From assembly GCA_963792365.1 (NCBI GenBank), contig CAWBVW010000008.1:1-64000 (forward strand): a stretch of DNA of 64,000 nucleotides, read 5' to 3'. How positions within the stretch are numbered: the stretch's first letter is position 1; every line of letters starts with the position of its first letter. The DNA is from JAOUGY01 sp963792365 (GTDB taxonomy: Bacteria > Actinomycetota > Acidimicrobiia > Spongiisociales > ZC4RG35). The position numbers were made by a program, and so were the translations under genes. Below are positions 1-8,235 of the stretch, in pieces. The notes under the pieces were generated by a model. It saw only the letters and a list, made by a program, of their open reading frames with translations. It searched no databases and was not told where the DNA came from.

Positions 1-536
1 TTCGGGCCGACATCGTCACGATCGCAAAAGGGGCTGCGTCGGGCTACTGGCCGCTCGGAGGTTGTGTTGCTTCCGGGCACGTCGCCGACGTGGTGTCGGA
101 TGGCTTTCATCACGGCTACACCTATTCGCATCACCCTGTGGGCGCTGCAGCCGGGCTGGCCGTGCTCGACCTGATCGAGCGAGAAGGACTGGTCGAGCGG
201 TCGGCACGAGCCGGAATGCAGCTCATCGAACTGTTGCGATCGTCCTTCGAGGGTCACGAACGGGTCGGCGATGTGCGTGGTAGTGGCCTTATGGTGGCGG
301 TCGAGTTCGTCGAGGACCGATCGAGCGGTGCCCCCTTCCCTCGTGCCGATCGAATCACGGAGCGTGTGAGGAGCGACGCGATAGCCGCCGGTGTCGTCCC
401 CTACGGGATCGCCGGTTGCGCCGACGGAACACAGGGTGACGGTCTCATGCTCGGACCGCCGCTGACCATCGACGGCACCGAGATCGAGTTCCTCGTGGAG
501 GGGATCGTCGGGGCCGTCCATCGGGTGCTCGGGTGA
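1..536 (+). CDS. Class III (PLP-dependent) aminotransferase, C-terminal part
   Basis: The reading frame is open from base 3 and ends at a TGA at 534-536, so only the last ~177 residues are present. The first residues read DIVTIAKGAASGY; the lysine in TIAKG sits where class III aminotransferases form the internal aldimine with PLP. This is followed by the family pattern of Gly/Pro-rich turns, the YTYSHHPVGAAAGLAVLD segment and a short C-terminal domain. The fold is that of omega-amino acid, ornithine or diaminobutyrate aminotransferases; the substrate cannot be told from this fragment. The gene begins outside the window and is followed by a strong hairpin, so it is probably the last gene of its unit. 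Confidence 0.85.
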   Translation, partial: RADIVTIAKGAASGYWPLGGCVASGHVADVVSDGFHHGYTYSHHPVGAAAGLAVLDLIEREGLVERSARAGMQLIELLRSSFEGHERVGDVRGSGLMVAVEFVEDRSSGAPFPRADRITERVRSDAIAAGVVPYGIAGCADGTQGDGLMLGPPLTIDGTEIEFLVEGIVGAVHRVLG

Positions 537-594
537 CTCGGGCGCGCCCGAGCGGAGCTCGGGCTGGAGGAGAGAGCAGCGGCGTGAGCCGCTG
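537..594 (+). terminator. Two hairpins after the aminotransferase
   Basis: CTCGGGCGCGCCCGAG (537-552) is a perfect 16-bp palindrome starting at the base after the stop codon. A second hairpin at 577-594 has perfect 7-bp arms (CAGCGGC/GCCGCTG) and a GTGA tetraloop. There is no long T tract. The position between convergent genes suggests a bidirectional terminator. Confidence 0.55.
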
Positions 595-623
595 AAGCCA
601 CCGTATCACACTCGAGAAATCTT

Positions 624-1325
624 TCACGAACCGATTTCGACAACACCGGATGGCGTGCGCCCGGCCAGGACGTCTTCGACGATGAGCCAGATGTCGGGGT
701 CGAAGTTCATGGCGAGGTGAGCGCTGGTCACCTCGACGTGTGTCACATGCGGGTTGTACCTGTCGATACCTGAATGCCAGTCGACGATCCCGTCGTCCCG
801 GCTGAACACCACGGTGATGGGAACAGTGATGGGTGTCAGCCTGGCGGCGTCGATGCCCCCCTCGATCTCCGTGGTTCGTGCGTCCGAGTAGAGGAACGCC
901 AGCGACGTGTGCCGGGGACCCTCGATCGGCGTACCGAAGGTGATCACGCGGCTCACCTGGTCGGGCATCGCTCGGGCCACCTCCCGGACGATCACTCCGC
1001 CGAGACTCCACCCGACCAACGATGCTCGCATCCGGTGGATGTCCACGAGCTCGGCCACTCTCGACGACACCTCCTCGACGTCGTCGTCCACGTTTCCGAG
1101 ATTCAGTCCCAGCCCGGAGTCGAACACGAGATGCCCGGCCCGTCGAAGAAATCTCGCCAGTGGTGCCAGGGCCAGGTCGTGCGCGCCCAACCCGGGCACC
1201 AGCACGACCAGTTCAGGAGCATCGACCGGCCGCGGTATGAGCCGTCTCGACAGGAGGCGGGGGATCTCCCTGAAGAGCCGACCCTCCATGAGCAGGCGCG
1301 CCGGGCGTGACCGAGTGGTGGACAT
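624..1325 (-). CDS. Alpha/beta hydrolase (lipase/PGAP1-like)
   Basis: This 233-residue protein has an alpha/beta-hydrolase core. An oxyanion-loop segment VVLVPGLGAHD lies near residue 45, the nucleophile elbow GWSLGG near 107, a likely acid in FSRDDGIVDW and a likely catalytic histidine in the SAHLAMNFD segment near the end. These are the features of esterases and lipases; no signal peptide is visible, so it is probably cytoplasmic. The substrate is unknown. The ATG at 1325 is the first start. It is convergent with the aminotransferase and divergent from the DUF3592-like gene. Confidence 0.7.
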   Translation of the reverse strand: MSTTRSRPARLLMEGRLFREIPRLLSRRLIPRPVDAPELVVLVPGLGAHDLALAPLARFLRRAGHLVFDSGLGLNLGNVDDDVEEVSSRVAELVDIHRMRASLVGWSLGGVIVREVARAMPDQVSRVITFGTPIEGPRHTSLAFLYSDARTTEIEGGIDAARLTPITVPITVVFSRDDGIVDWHSGIDRYNPHVTHVEVTSAHLAMNFDPDIWLIVEDVLAGRTPSGVVEIGS

Positions 1326-1450
1326 GTGCGAATGCTATTCGGCCCCGGCGACAGGGGGGGCCAAGACGGTCCCCGGCGCCTGACGGACTGCCGCGTCCGG
1401 CCGCTCCTTCGGGTTCGGTACCGTGCCAGAAACGCGTCAGCGAACGATTC

Positions 1451-2392
1451 ATGTTGCCGATGTCATCATCCATGCAAGAGGCACGAGTCACGTCAGCTGT
1501 CGACATCGACGATGACGTGGGTGAGCGATGGTGGAGCGGTGGGCCAACCGTCGTCCACGACGGGCTCGGACTCGATTCCGAGTCGTCGCCGGTCGAACTG
1601 TTGCACCGGTGTCGATCGTGCCGGGAGAGGGCCGTGCGGTTCGATGTGCGGGAGGTGCTGGCACCAGACCGAGAGCTGGTGGCCGAGGGCGGCGCACCAT
1701 GGGTGTGGCAGCTCGCCGAGGCCTTCGGGATAGGGGCGTCATACCGGCTCGAGCGACCCTTGTTCGTCACATCCAGTGGTTCCACTCCCTACTTCCTGCG
1801 GTCCGATTGCACACGTTGCGGTGCGCAGCACGGCGCTGTTCTCGGATATGGAGAGCATCAACCCGCCCGGTACATCGCCACCGTCGAGGGAGTTGGGCTG
1901 GTGGAGCCGGCTCCCGAGGAGACGGCGTCCGAGGAGACGAGCTCCCCCGTGGCGGCGTTCGTTGCAGTCCTGGCGGTGCTGGCAGTCACCGGGTTGGTCG
2001 TCTGGTTCAACTGGTCGGCGGTGAGGGACTGGCGGCTGGCAGGACTGCTGGAGAGGTCGGGTGTGGTCACAGAGGCGACGGTCACGGCCGAACGCGAGTC
2101 GCGCGGCCCGAGGTCGCCCGATCAATTTTGGCTCACCGTTCGATTCGTGGTGGACGACGTCAGCTACGAGGCCGAACGTCCCGTGGATGCTGCCACCCAC
2201 TATGTCGCCACCATCGCCGATCGAGCGGAGGTGGTGTACGTCCCGACCGATCCGAGTCGGTTCGACGTGCGTGGCAACGACCAGCACGTCGTTCGGGTGG
2301 CGTTGGTCGGGATCATCGACCTGTTGTTGGTCGTCGCCGGCGTAGCCGTCGCCCGTCAGGCAAGGCGAGCAGGGAAAGCGGGACGAACCTGA
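1451..2392 (+). CDS. Membrane protein with Cys-pair N-terminus and DUF3592-like C-terminal region
   Basis: The frame is open from 1307, but the Arg/Pro-rich residues before 1451 look non-coding; ATG codons at 1451, 1460 and 1472 are all possible starts. The N-terminal half has two Cys pairs (CRSC and CTRC), resembling a zinc-binding ribbon. A transmembrane helix follows near the middle (AAFVAVLAVLAVTGLVVWF). Next comes an extracytoplasmic beta-rich stretch with the DUF3592 pattern (changing from VTATV-type strands to a final VVYVPTDPSRFDV). The protein ends in a second helix and a basic tail. Function unknown. It is convergent with the S9 peptidase. Confidence 0.55.
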   Translation: MLPMSSSMQEARVTSAVDIDDDVGERWWSGGPTVVHDGLGLDSESSPVELLHRCRSCRERAVRFDVREVLAPDRELVAEGGAPWVWQLAEAFGIGASYRLERPLFVTSSGSTPYFLRSDCTRCGAQHGAVLGYGEHQPARYIATVEGVGLVEPAPEETASEETSSPVAAFVAVLAVLAVTGLVVWFNWSAVRDWRLAGLLERSGVVTEATVTAERESRGPRSPDQFWLTVRFVVDDVSYEAERPVDAATHYVATIADRAEVVYVPTDPSRFDVRGNDQHVVRVALVGIIDLLLVVAGVAVARQARRAGKAGRT

Positions 2393-2425
2393 CGAGAAGT
2401 CTCCTGATCACATGCCGAGGGGCGG

Positions 2426-4297
2426 CTACATCAAGTACCAGTCGAGGAAACGCTCGAGTCTTCGATAGAAGTCGAGCTGCGGCCCGAGTCTCAGCAACCC
2501 GTGTCCTTCGGTCGGGTACGTCACGTACTCGTATGTCTTGGCATGACGTTCCAGTGCCGCCACGAGTTCCTCGGACTGCTTTGGATGGACCCGCTCGTCC
2601 TGTTCGCCGTGGGCTATCAGGATTGGACGCTGTATGCGCTCGATCTGGTGGATCGGTGAGCCGGTGCGGTATCCGGCCGGCTGATCGGAGGGATGGCCCA
2701 TCTGACGCTCGAGGTCCTCGGTGCCGACGCGATCGCCCTGCGCCCAGCTGGTGAGGATGTCGCAATCTCCATACTTGGCGACGCCACACGCAAAGCGGTG
2801 TTGTGGATCGAGCACCAGCGAGCAGAGCGCCATGTAGCTTCCGTAGCTGGCTCCGAAGATCGCCAGCCGCCGGGCATCGACCCACGAGAGTTCGGCGAGA
2901 AGGTCGGCGGCAGCCAGGCAGTCTTCGGTGTCGAGCACACCCCACACCCCATGGTTTGCCCGCTCGAACTCGCGACCGTACGTGGTCGACCCCCGGAAGT
3001 TGATGGCGAACCACGCGTAGCCCTTGTCCAAGAAGTACTGCGCGTGGCCATCCCAGGCGTCCGTGTAGGCGGACGTGGGACCACCATGCGGATACACCAC
3101 CGCCGGTACCGGAGTGGCATCCGATGCCGCCTCAGGGCGGAACAGGAAGCCATGGATCTGGAGTCCGTCCGCACTCTCGTACCAGATCTCCTCCGGAGCC
3201 ACGTGGGTGGCGGTTCTGAGTGCGGTCGGGACCGGGTCGAAGGCAGCCCGTCGCGTCCCGGTCGGCGAGACCACCTCGATCCGGGGCGGGGTGGAATGAT
3301 CTTCGAACACTGCGACGATGGATCCATCTGCAAGCCACCAGGGATCCTGCCAGTCGCCGCCGGAGGCAATGACCTCGGTCGCTCCGGACTGCATGTCGAC
3401 GGTGACGAGGTCGGTCTGTCCTCGAAGGGAACGCAGCGCGACGATCAGGTCGCCCCGAGGCGACCACCGCACCGATGAGAAGTCGCCTTCGCCGTCGGTG
3501 ACCGTCCGGGCACTCTCACCGGTCGCCTCCACCAGGCACACCTGGTACCAGCCCGACTCCTCCGAGACGTAGGCGACGCGCTCTCCGTCCGGCGACCAGG
3601 CAGGCGAGTGTGCGTGCATCGCAGCGACAGAGACCACGGTCGATGTCGTTTCGGATTGCAGGTCGGTGATGCGGATGTCGCTGCGGTTGCGGTCGTCGGG
3701 TGGGAACCATGTGTACGCCATCATCGTGCCGTCGGGTGAGGGAGTCGCCTGGGCCGCGTCCCCGTCAGCGGCGCTGACCGGGTGGGGCCACGGATCCGAG
3801 GTCTCTAACACGGCCAACCGGGAGACGGCGGTGGACCGCCGATGTTGTGCCCCGGCACGGGTGCGGTCCTGCTCGATCGACACGATCAGACGGCCATCGG
3901 GCAGCCACACGGGCGATCCGGCCTCCGTGAGCAGCCGAGATGGTCCACCTTCGATCGGGACGATCCGCACGCCGCCCCCTCCCACGTAGGCAACCGATCC
4001 GCCGTCCGGAGAGATCGCCGGCGGGCTGTCCTCCCAGAAGGCCGTCGGAGGTCGGTCCACCGTCAATCGTTCAGGGGCGGCGGTGGAGTCCGACGCCACC
4101 CAGACATCCGACCCGAGGTCGGATCGGTCGAGGACGAATGCGATCGTCCGGCCATCGGGTCCGACCACGAGGTGATGCGGGCGTTCCATCGCAGCCACGG
4201 TCTCGAGGCGCCATCGGGGTGGGGGAGGGAGGTCCTTGCGCTGTTGGCTGGGCGCCAACCCACCCCATGCTTCTTTGCCGACGAATCGAGTCTTCAT
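2426..4297 (-). CDS. S9 family prolyl-oligopeptidase-type serine peptidase
   Basis: The 623-residue protein has the two-part structure of acylaminoacyl-peptidase/dipeptidyl-aminopeptidase enzymes. The first ~370 residues show repeated TolB/WD-like blades (SPDGGSVAYV, SPDGERVAYVS, SPRGDLIVALRS). The C-terminal ~250 residues are an alpha/beta-hydrolase domain with the nucleophile in GASYGSYM, the acid in HGEQDERVHP and the histidine in PTEGHGLLR. Such enzymes release residues from short peptides; the propeller restricts substrate size. No signal peptide is seen. It may be co-transcribed with the downstream-facing neighbours on the same strand (33 bp from the HDAC-like gene). Length is normal for the family. 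Confidence 0.9.
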   Translation of the reverse strand: MKTRFVGKEAWGGLAPSQQRKDLPPPPRWRLETVAAMERPHHLVVGPDGRTIAFVLDRSDLGSDVWVASDSTAAPERLTVDRPPTAFWEDSPPAISPDGGSVAYVGGGGVRIVPIEGGPSRLLTEAGSPVWLPDGRLIVSIEQDRTRAGAQHRRSTAVSRLAVLETSDPWPHPVSAADGDAAQATPSPDGTMMAYTWFPPDDRNRSDIRITDLQSETTSTVVSVAAMHAHSPAWSPDGERVAYVSEESGWYQVCLVEATGESARTVTDGEGDFSSVRWSPRGDLIVALRSLRGQTDLVTVDMQSGATEVIASGGDWQDPWWLADGSIVAVFEDHSTPPRIEVVSPTGTRRAAFDPVPTALRTATHVAPEEIWYESADGLQIHGFLFRPEAASDATPVPAVVYPHGGPTSAYTDAWDGHAQYFLDKGYAWFAINFRGSTTYGREFERANHGVWGVLDTEDCLAAADLLAELSWVDARRLAIFGASYGSYMALCSLVLDPQHRFACGVAKYGDCDILTSWAQGDRVGTEDLERQMGHPSDQPAGYRTGSPIHQIERIQRPILIAHGEQDERVHPKQSEELVAALERHAKTYEYVTYPTEGHGLLRLGPQLDFYRRLERFLDWYLM

Positions 4298-4330
4298 CGG
4301 CGCATTCTGCTCGACCTGCCACCTCGATGA

Positions 4331-5383
4331 TCAGCGAACGGACATTCCTTCGAGGAATCCCACGACGAAGTCGCCGAGCGTCGGCAGGTGATAGCCACCC
4401 TCCTGCACGACGACGGTGGGAAGGGCGAGATCGGCGACCACCTCGCCGGCTCGCCGGTAGCCGTCGAGGGTGACCTGAAGCGGCGATTCCGGGTCGTCTA
4501 CAGCTGCGTCGACCCCCAGTGACACGACAAGGGCGTCTGCGGCCCGCCCGGTGTCGACAGCCGCATGGACCGCCTCCAACCAGCGAGTATCGTCCGAGCC
4601 AGGCGGGATCGGGACGTTGGTGTTGTACCCCTCGCCGGCGCCTTCGCCCTGTTCGTCGGCGTATCCCACGAAGTGAGGGAACCATCCGTAGGCGGGGTCG
4701 ACATGGACGGACGCATATCCGACGTCCGAGCGCGTGTAGAAGATCTCTTGGGTTCCGTTGCCATGGTGGGCGTCGAGATCGATGATCGCAACGGTGAGAG
4801 CACCTTGGGCGTTGAGCCGGTGTGTCGCGAGGGCAGCGTTGTTCAGGTAGCAGGAGCCGCCGTAGAAGTCGCGTCCGGCGTGGTGTCCGGGTGGACGGCA
4901 GAGCGCATAGAACGTGGAACCGGTCTCCGACACCCGGTCGGCCGCCGCGAGAGCGCAGGAGGCGGCCGCTTTGATGGCGTCCCACGATCCGGGGCCGATC
5001 AGCGTCATGGTGTCCATGGCCCACAGGCCCGCCTCAGCTCCTACCGAGGCCGGGCGTCTCGGCGGGCGACCCGACGTCATCTGACGCAGGGGAAAGGCAT
5101 ACGGGACCACGCGATCCTGCCCGGGATCCTCGGGATAGCCCGACTCCTGCCAGCGCTCCCACGCCGTCCGCAGGAAGTCGACCATCGCCGGATCGTGCAC
5201 GTTCGCCAGCGTCTCGGAGGGATGGGAGTCCGCCGCTTCGATCGGGATGCCGGCGCGGTCGAGAGCGTCGGTGATGCGGGCGACCCGCTCGGGGACCTCG
5301 GTCCCGGGGATGGCCACCCCGACCCAGATCTCGGCTCCGGGCTCGTGCAACGCGGTGTCGGGCGAGTGGATCGCAGTGATCAA
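4331..5383 (-). CDS. Histone-deacetylase-family amidohydrolase (acetylpolyamine-type)
   Basis: The open frame extends to 5761, but residues upstream of 5383 are antisense-like Arg/Gly text inside the hotdog gene. A TTG at 5381-5383 overlaps the TGA of the upstream gene, giving 350 residues, the usual length for bacterial HDAC-like enzymes. Conserved features are the catalytic His pair in RPPGHHAG, the zinc ligands in DLDAHHGNGTQ and in LGVDAAVDDP, and the QEGGYHLPTLG strand near the end. These enzymes deacetylate acetylpolyamines or related amides. Translational coupling to the hotdog gene suggests a shared role in acyl-group metabolism (inference). Confidence 0.85.
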   Translation of the reverse strand: MITAIHSPDTALHEPGAEIWVGVAIPGTEVPERVARITDALDRAGIPIEAADSHPSETLANVHDPAMVDFLRTAWERWQESGYPEDPGQDRVVPYAFPLRQMTSGRPPRRPASVGAEAGLWAMDTMTLIGPGSWDAIKAAASCALAAADRVSETGSTFYALCRPPGHHAGRDFYGGSCYLNNAALATHRLNAQGALTVAIIDLDAHHGNGTQEIFYTRSDVGYASVHVDPAYGWFPHFVGYADEQGEGAGEGYNTNVPIPPGSDDTRWLEAVHAAVDTGRAADALVVSLGVDAAVDDPESPLQVTLDGYRRAGEVVADLALPTVVVQEGGYHLPTLGDFVVGFLEGMSVR

Positions 5384-6084
5384 CCTGTGAGCCGACCTTC
5401 CAGCGAGATCCAGAGCGACTCCGACCGTGCCACCAGGTCGCCGGCGGGCGTGTACATAGCCGCCCACGCCATTCGTCGCCGGGTGCGCCACGTCGCCTCC
5501 GCCTCGGCGACCACGATGTAATCCCGACCAGGCTCCACAGCCTCGAGGATCTCGGTCGTCAACGTGGCCGTCACCGCGACCGGGTGTGGCGGCTCCCACG
5601 TCACGCCCCAGCCAGAAGCACAGTCGAGCGGAGCCCACACGAACTGGGGCTCCACGACTCCGTTGGGAGACGTCCACGCCGGCGGCGTATAAGGAGTGGC
5701 GTAGCGGCCATCGCCGATCGGGCCGGCGTGAACCCGGAGGGTGTCGGGCCGGGTGCCGCACGAGAAGCAGTCCGAAACCGCCTCCCGAGCCCCCGCCTCG
5801 CCCTTTGTCCGACCCGCTCGGGCGGTTTCGAGGTCGACCGCCTCGGGTGTCCGGGCCGGCGAAGCACCGGGCCGGCGCTCCACGATCACCGTCTCGTCGT
5901 GTTTCACCTGGACCATGTCATCCCGGTGGTGGACATCGAGGGTGACATCGAGCGGAATGGCATTTCGGAAGTCGATCTGGATCGGCTCGGCGAGCCGCCC
6001 GGCCACCAGCCCGGCGAGATATCCACCCTGTCCGCGTCCGACGATCCCGCAGAACCGCCGGTCCACCACCAAGCTGTCACTCAT
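5380..6084 (-). CDS. Hotdog-fold thioesterase-like protein
   Basis: About 234 residues from ATG 6084. An upstream ATG at 6132 would add 16 residues, but it lies inside a 19-bp palindrome, so I prefer 6084. The N-terminal GIVGRGQGGYLAGLVAGRL resembles the helix region of hotdog proteins, and a CFSCGTRP stretch lies mid-protein. The C-terminal half (TATLTTEILEAVEPGRDY and later strands) resembles a second hotdog strand set, so this may be a double-hotdog acyl-CoA thioesterase or dehydratase-like protein. The substrate is unknown. The stop overlaps the TTG start of the HDAC-like gene by 4 bases, so the two are a coupled pair. Confidence 0.6.
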   Translation of the reverse strand: MSDSLVVDRRFCGIVGRGQGGYLAGLVAGRLAEPIQIDFRNAIPLDVTLDVHHRDDMVQVKHDETVIVERRPGASPARTPEAVDLETARAGRTKGEAGAREAVSDCFSCGTRPDTLRVHAGPIGDGRYATPYTPPAWTSPNGVVEPQFVWAPLDCASGWGVTWEPPHPVAVTATLTTEILEAVEPGRDYIVVAEAEATWRTRRRMAWAAMYTPAGDLVARSESLWISLEGRLTG

Positions 6085-6123
6085 CCCGGCGAGGATATCG
6101 TCGAAACCGAACCCAGGGTTAAC

Positions 6124-6142
6124 GTCCGCCATAATGGCGGAC
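6124..6142. promoter_or_regulatory. Perfect 19-bp palindrome, candidate operator
   Basis: GTCCGCCATAATGGCGGAC has perfect 9-bp arms around one central A. It lies 40-58 bases upstream of the hotdog gene start at 6084, where a repressor site is expected. No T tract follows, so a terminator is less likely. The regulator is not identifiable in the window. Confidence 0.5.
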
Positions 6143-6199
6143 TACAGCCCAAAGAACTCGGGCGGGTGGTCGTTTCGCAGTGCGCGGCGCCGCCGACGA

Positions 6200-6577
6200 T
6201 CACTCTTCGGCGAGTGATGCCCCGGCAGAGGTCAGGGTGCGCACCAGGACGTCCTTCTTGACCAGGCCGCTTGCCCGCCAACGCTGGGTGACCGTCGATG
6301 CTCCCTCCTTCGAGGTGAGCACGATGAACGTCGGCGTGGACTTCACCTTGAACTTGTCGAAGGCGGCAGGCACGTTGGCGGCGTTGATCTTGACGATGTG
6401 GGCGGAGCCCTCGAAGTCGCGAGCCAACTCGTTGACGATGCCGTCCATGGTCTGACACGGCATGCAGCCATACTGGAAGAAGTCGAGGAAGACCGGCTTC
6501 CCACTCATCGCCAGCTCATCGAGCTGATCGAGTGATTCCAGGGCGACGGGCTTGGTACGTTTCTTGAACAGGGCCAT
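6200..6577 (-). CDS. Thioredoxin-like protein with CMPC active site
   Basis: From ATG 6577 the protein is 125 residues (MALFKKRTK...). It has the thioredoxin pattern of beta strand (KPVFLDFFQ), the redox motif CMPC near residue 38, and the cis-proline context KSTPTFIVL. The central dipeptide Met-Pro differs from the usual Gly-Pro of thioredoxin and may tune the redox potential. The acidic tail is short and there is no signal peptide, so it is probably cytoplasmic. An upstream ATG at 6697 would run over the moaA start and is rejected. It is divergent from moaA. Confidence 0.8.
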   Translation of the reverse strand: MALFKKRTKPVALESLDQLDELAMSGKPVFLDFFQYGCMPCQTMDGIVNELARDFEGSAHIVKINAANVPAAFDKFKVKSTPTFIVLTSKEGASTVTQRWRASGLVKKDVLVRTLTSAGASLAEE

Positions 6578-6658
6578 GACGGTCTCAGCGTATTCGAGTT
6601 CGGCGATATTCCCATCCCCTGGTCTTGCCTCCGGCGGAGGGGTACCCTCGGTTCGACC

Positions 6659-7681
6659 ATGCCCGTACCGATCGTCGACATCCGCGACACGATGCAACGG
6701 CCCGTCCGCGATCTCAGGATCTCGGTGACGGATCGCTGCAATTTCCGGTGCACCTACTGCATGCCAAAGGAGATCTTCAACAAGGACTATGAGTTCCTGT
6801 CGAGGGATCTGCTGCTGGCATTCGACGAGATCGAGCGCATCGCCCGCACCTTCGTGAGCTTTGGCGTCACCAAGATTCGCCTCACGGGAGGCGAACCCCT
6901 GCTCCGCAAAGGGGTGGAGGACCTGATCACCAAGCTGTCCCAGATCGATGGTCTGGACGATCTCACGCTCACGACCAACGGATCGCTGCTGGTCCGCAAG
7001 GCCGAAGCACTCGCAGCTGCTGGTCTCGAACGAGTCACCGTGTCACTCGACTCGATGGACGACACGGTCTTCATGGCGATGAACGATGTGGGGTTCCCCG
7101 TGGCTGCGGTGCTCGAGGGCATCGAAGCGGCGTGTCGGGCCGGTCTCGACCCCGTGAAGGTGAACATGGTGGTGAAACGGGGGGTCAACGACGACTCGAT
7201 CGTCGAGATGGCCCGGCATTTCCGCGGGACAAACCACATCGTGCGCTTCATCGAGTTCATGGACGTGGGGACCACCAACGGCTGGAAGCTCGACGACGTG
7301 GTTCCGGGGGCCGAGATCGTGCGTCGCATCAACGACGTGTTTCCGCTGGAGCCTGCCGACGCCAACTACCGGGGGGAAGTGGCAAAGCGGTGGCGGTACA
7401 AGGATGGCGAGGGTGAGATCGGGGTCATCACGTCGGTGACGCAGCCGTTCTGCGGCGATTGCAGTCGCGCCCGCCTGTCTGCCGAGGGTCGTCTGTACAC
7501 GTGCCTCTTCGCCACGCAGGGCACCGACCTGCGGGCGTTGCTACGGGGTGGTGCCACCGACGCCGAACTGGCCGCCGTCGTAGAGCGGGTGTGGACCGGC
7601 CGCACCGACCGCTATTCCGATCTCCGCACCGAGGGGACGACCGAGCTGCACAAGGTGGAGATGAGCTACATCGGGGGGTAG
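6659..7681 (+). CDS. moaA: GTP 3',8-cyclase (molybdenum cofactor biosynthesis protein A)
   Basis: This radical-SAM enzyme turns GTP into 3',8-cyclo-7,8-dihydro-GTP, the first step of molybdopterin synthesis with MoaC. The N-terminal cluster motif is CNFRCTYC (residues ~24-31) and the SAM motif LTGGEPLLR follows. The second cluster is marked by CGDCSRARLS with a later YTC near residues 265-285. The protein ends in the MoaA-type diglycine tail (YIGG). At 340 residues it is full length. No other moa gene is adjacent, but a broken mobA lies 10 kb downstream. Confidence 0.95.
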   Translation: MPVPIVDIRDTMQRPVRDLRISVTDRCNFRCTYCMPKEIFNKDYEFLSRDLLLAFDEIERIARTFVSFGVTKIRLTGGEPLLRKGVEDLITKLSQIDGLDDLTLTTNGSLLVRKAEALAAAGLERVTVSLDSMDDTVFMAMNDVGFPVAAVLEGIEAACRAGLDPVKVNMVVKRGVNDDSIVEMARHFRGTNHIVRFIEFMDVGTTNGWKLDDVVPGAEIVRRINDVFPLEPADANYRGEVAKRWRYKDGEGEIGVITSVTQPFCGDCSRARLSAEGRLYTCLFATQGTDLRALLRGGATDAELAAVVERVWTGRTDRYSDLRTEGTTELHKVEMSYIGG

Positions 7682-7715
7682 ACCCGGTGTAGCGCTCTGA
7701 CCAGGGACAACGCGA

Positions 7716-7897
7716 TCAGATGCGGTTCGCGGTCCGCTTGGATTCCGCCGGAGTACCGAGCGCACCGTCGATGCCGCCCGAGCCCGGTCCTCGGACTCGG
7801 GCATCAGGTGGGCATAGGTACGCAACGTGAAGCCCGGGTCGTGATGGCCCAGATACTCGGACGCGGCGCGGATGCTGACCCCGTTCTCGAGATCCAT
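7716..7897 (-). pseudogene. Tyrosine recombinase C-terminal relic
   Basis: The minus strand encodes AASEYLGHHDPGFTLRTYAH followed by LMPESEDRARAA, which matches the end of actinobacterial phage-type integrases (the LGH box and the Tyr-containing TYAHLMP box with the nucleophile). Upstream catalytic domains are missing: the similarity stops near 7897 where a plus-strand coding fragment begins. A one-base shift near 7770 is needed to join DRARAA to the normal tail ending at the TGA of 7716-7718. It is therefore a non-functional remnant of an integrated element. Confidence 0.75.
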
Positions 7898-8235
7898 CCG
7901 GCAACCGGAAAGGTCGTGAAAGGCGCCTTCGGTGGAGCCGACTACGTCGAGATCCAGAAACCGTCTGCCACGCTCAAGTCACTGGCAGACATCGCCGTTG
8001 ATCCGATGTCTGGCCAGATGTACGGTCTGGCATGGGACGGCAATGGGCGCTACGAGCTGGCCACCGTCAACACCGCCACGGGTGCCGTCGAACTAGCGGG
8101 CGGAAAGCTGGGCGGAAAGGTCGATACCATCGCCTTTGAGGGTACGGCGAGTTGTGTGGATTCAACCGGGAACGCAAGGAGCTCGTGGTCCTGGACAAGC
8201 TCACCGGGGGCAACCCGACAGGTGCTCGAGCCGTG
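7868..8235 (+). pseudogene. Beta-propeller-like coding fragment
   Basis: Translation gives propeller-type blades: LEIHPATGKVVKG, SLADIAVDPMSGQMYGLAW, YELATVNTATGAVELAGG and, after a frame change near 8150, GFNRERKELVVLDKLTGG. The pattern (hydrophobic strands, DPxSGxxYG turns) is that of secreted repeat proteins. There is no start codon context or signal peptide, and the frame breaks inside the repeat series. It runs directly into subtilase-like sequence, so either one decayed multidomain protein or two fused remnants is present. Confidence 0.5.

Noticed and set aside
7898..7930. Minus-strand FHDL as the HxxR box of the recombinase
   Set aside because: The residues after HDL do not match the RHT pattern, and the plus strand is clear beta-propeller coding there; the resemblance is probably chance.
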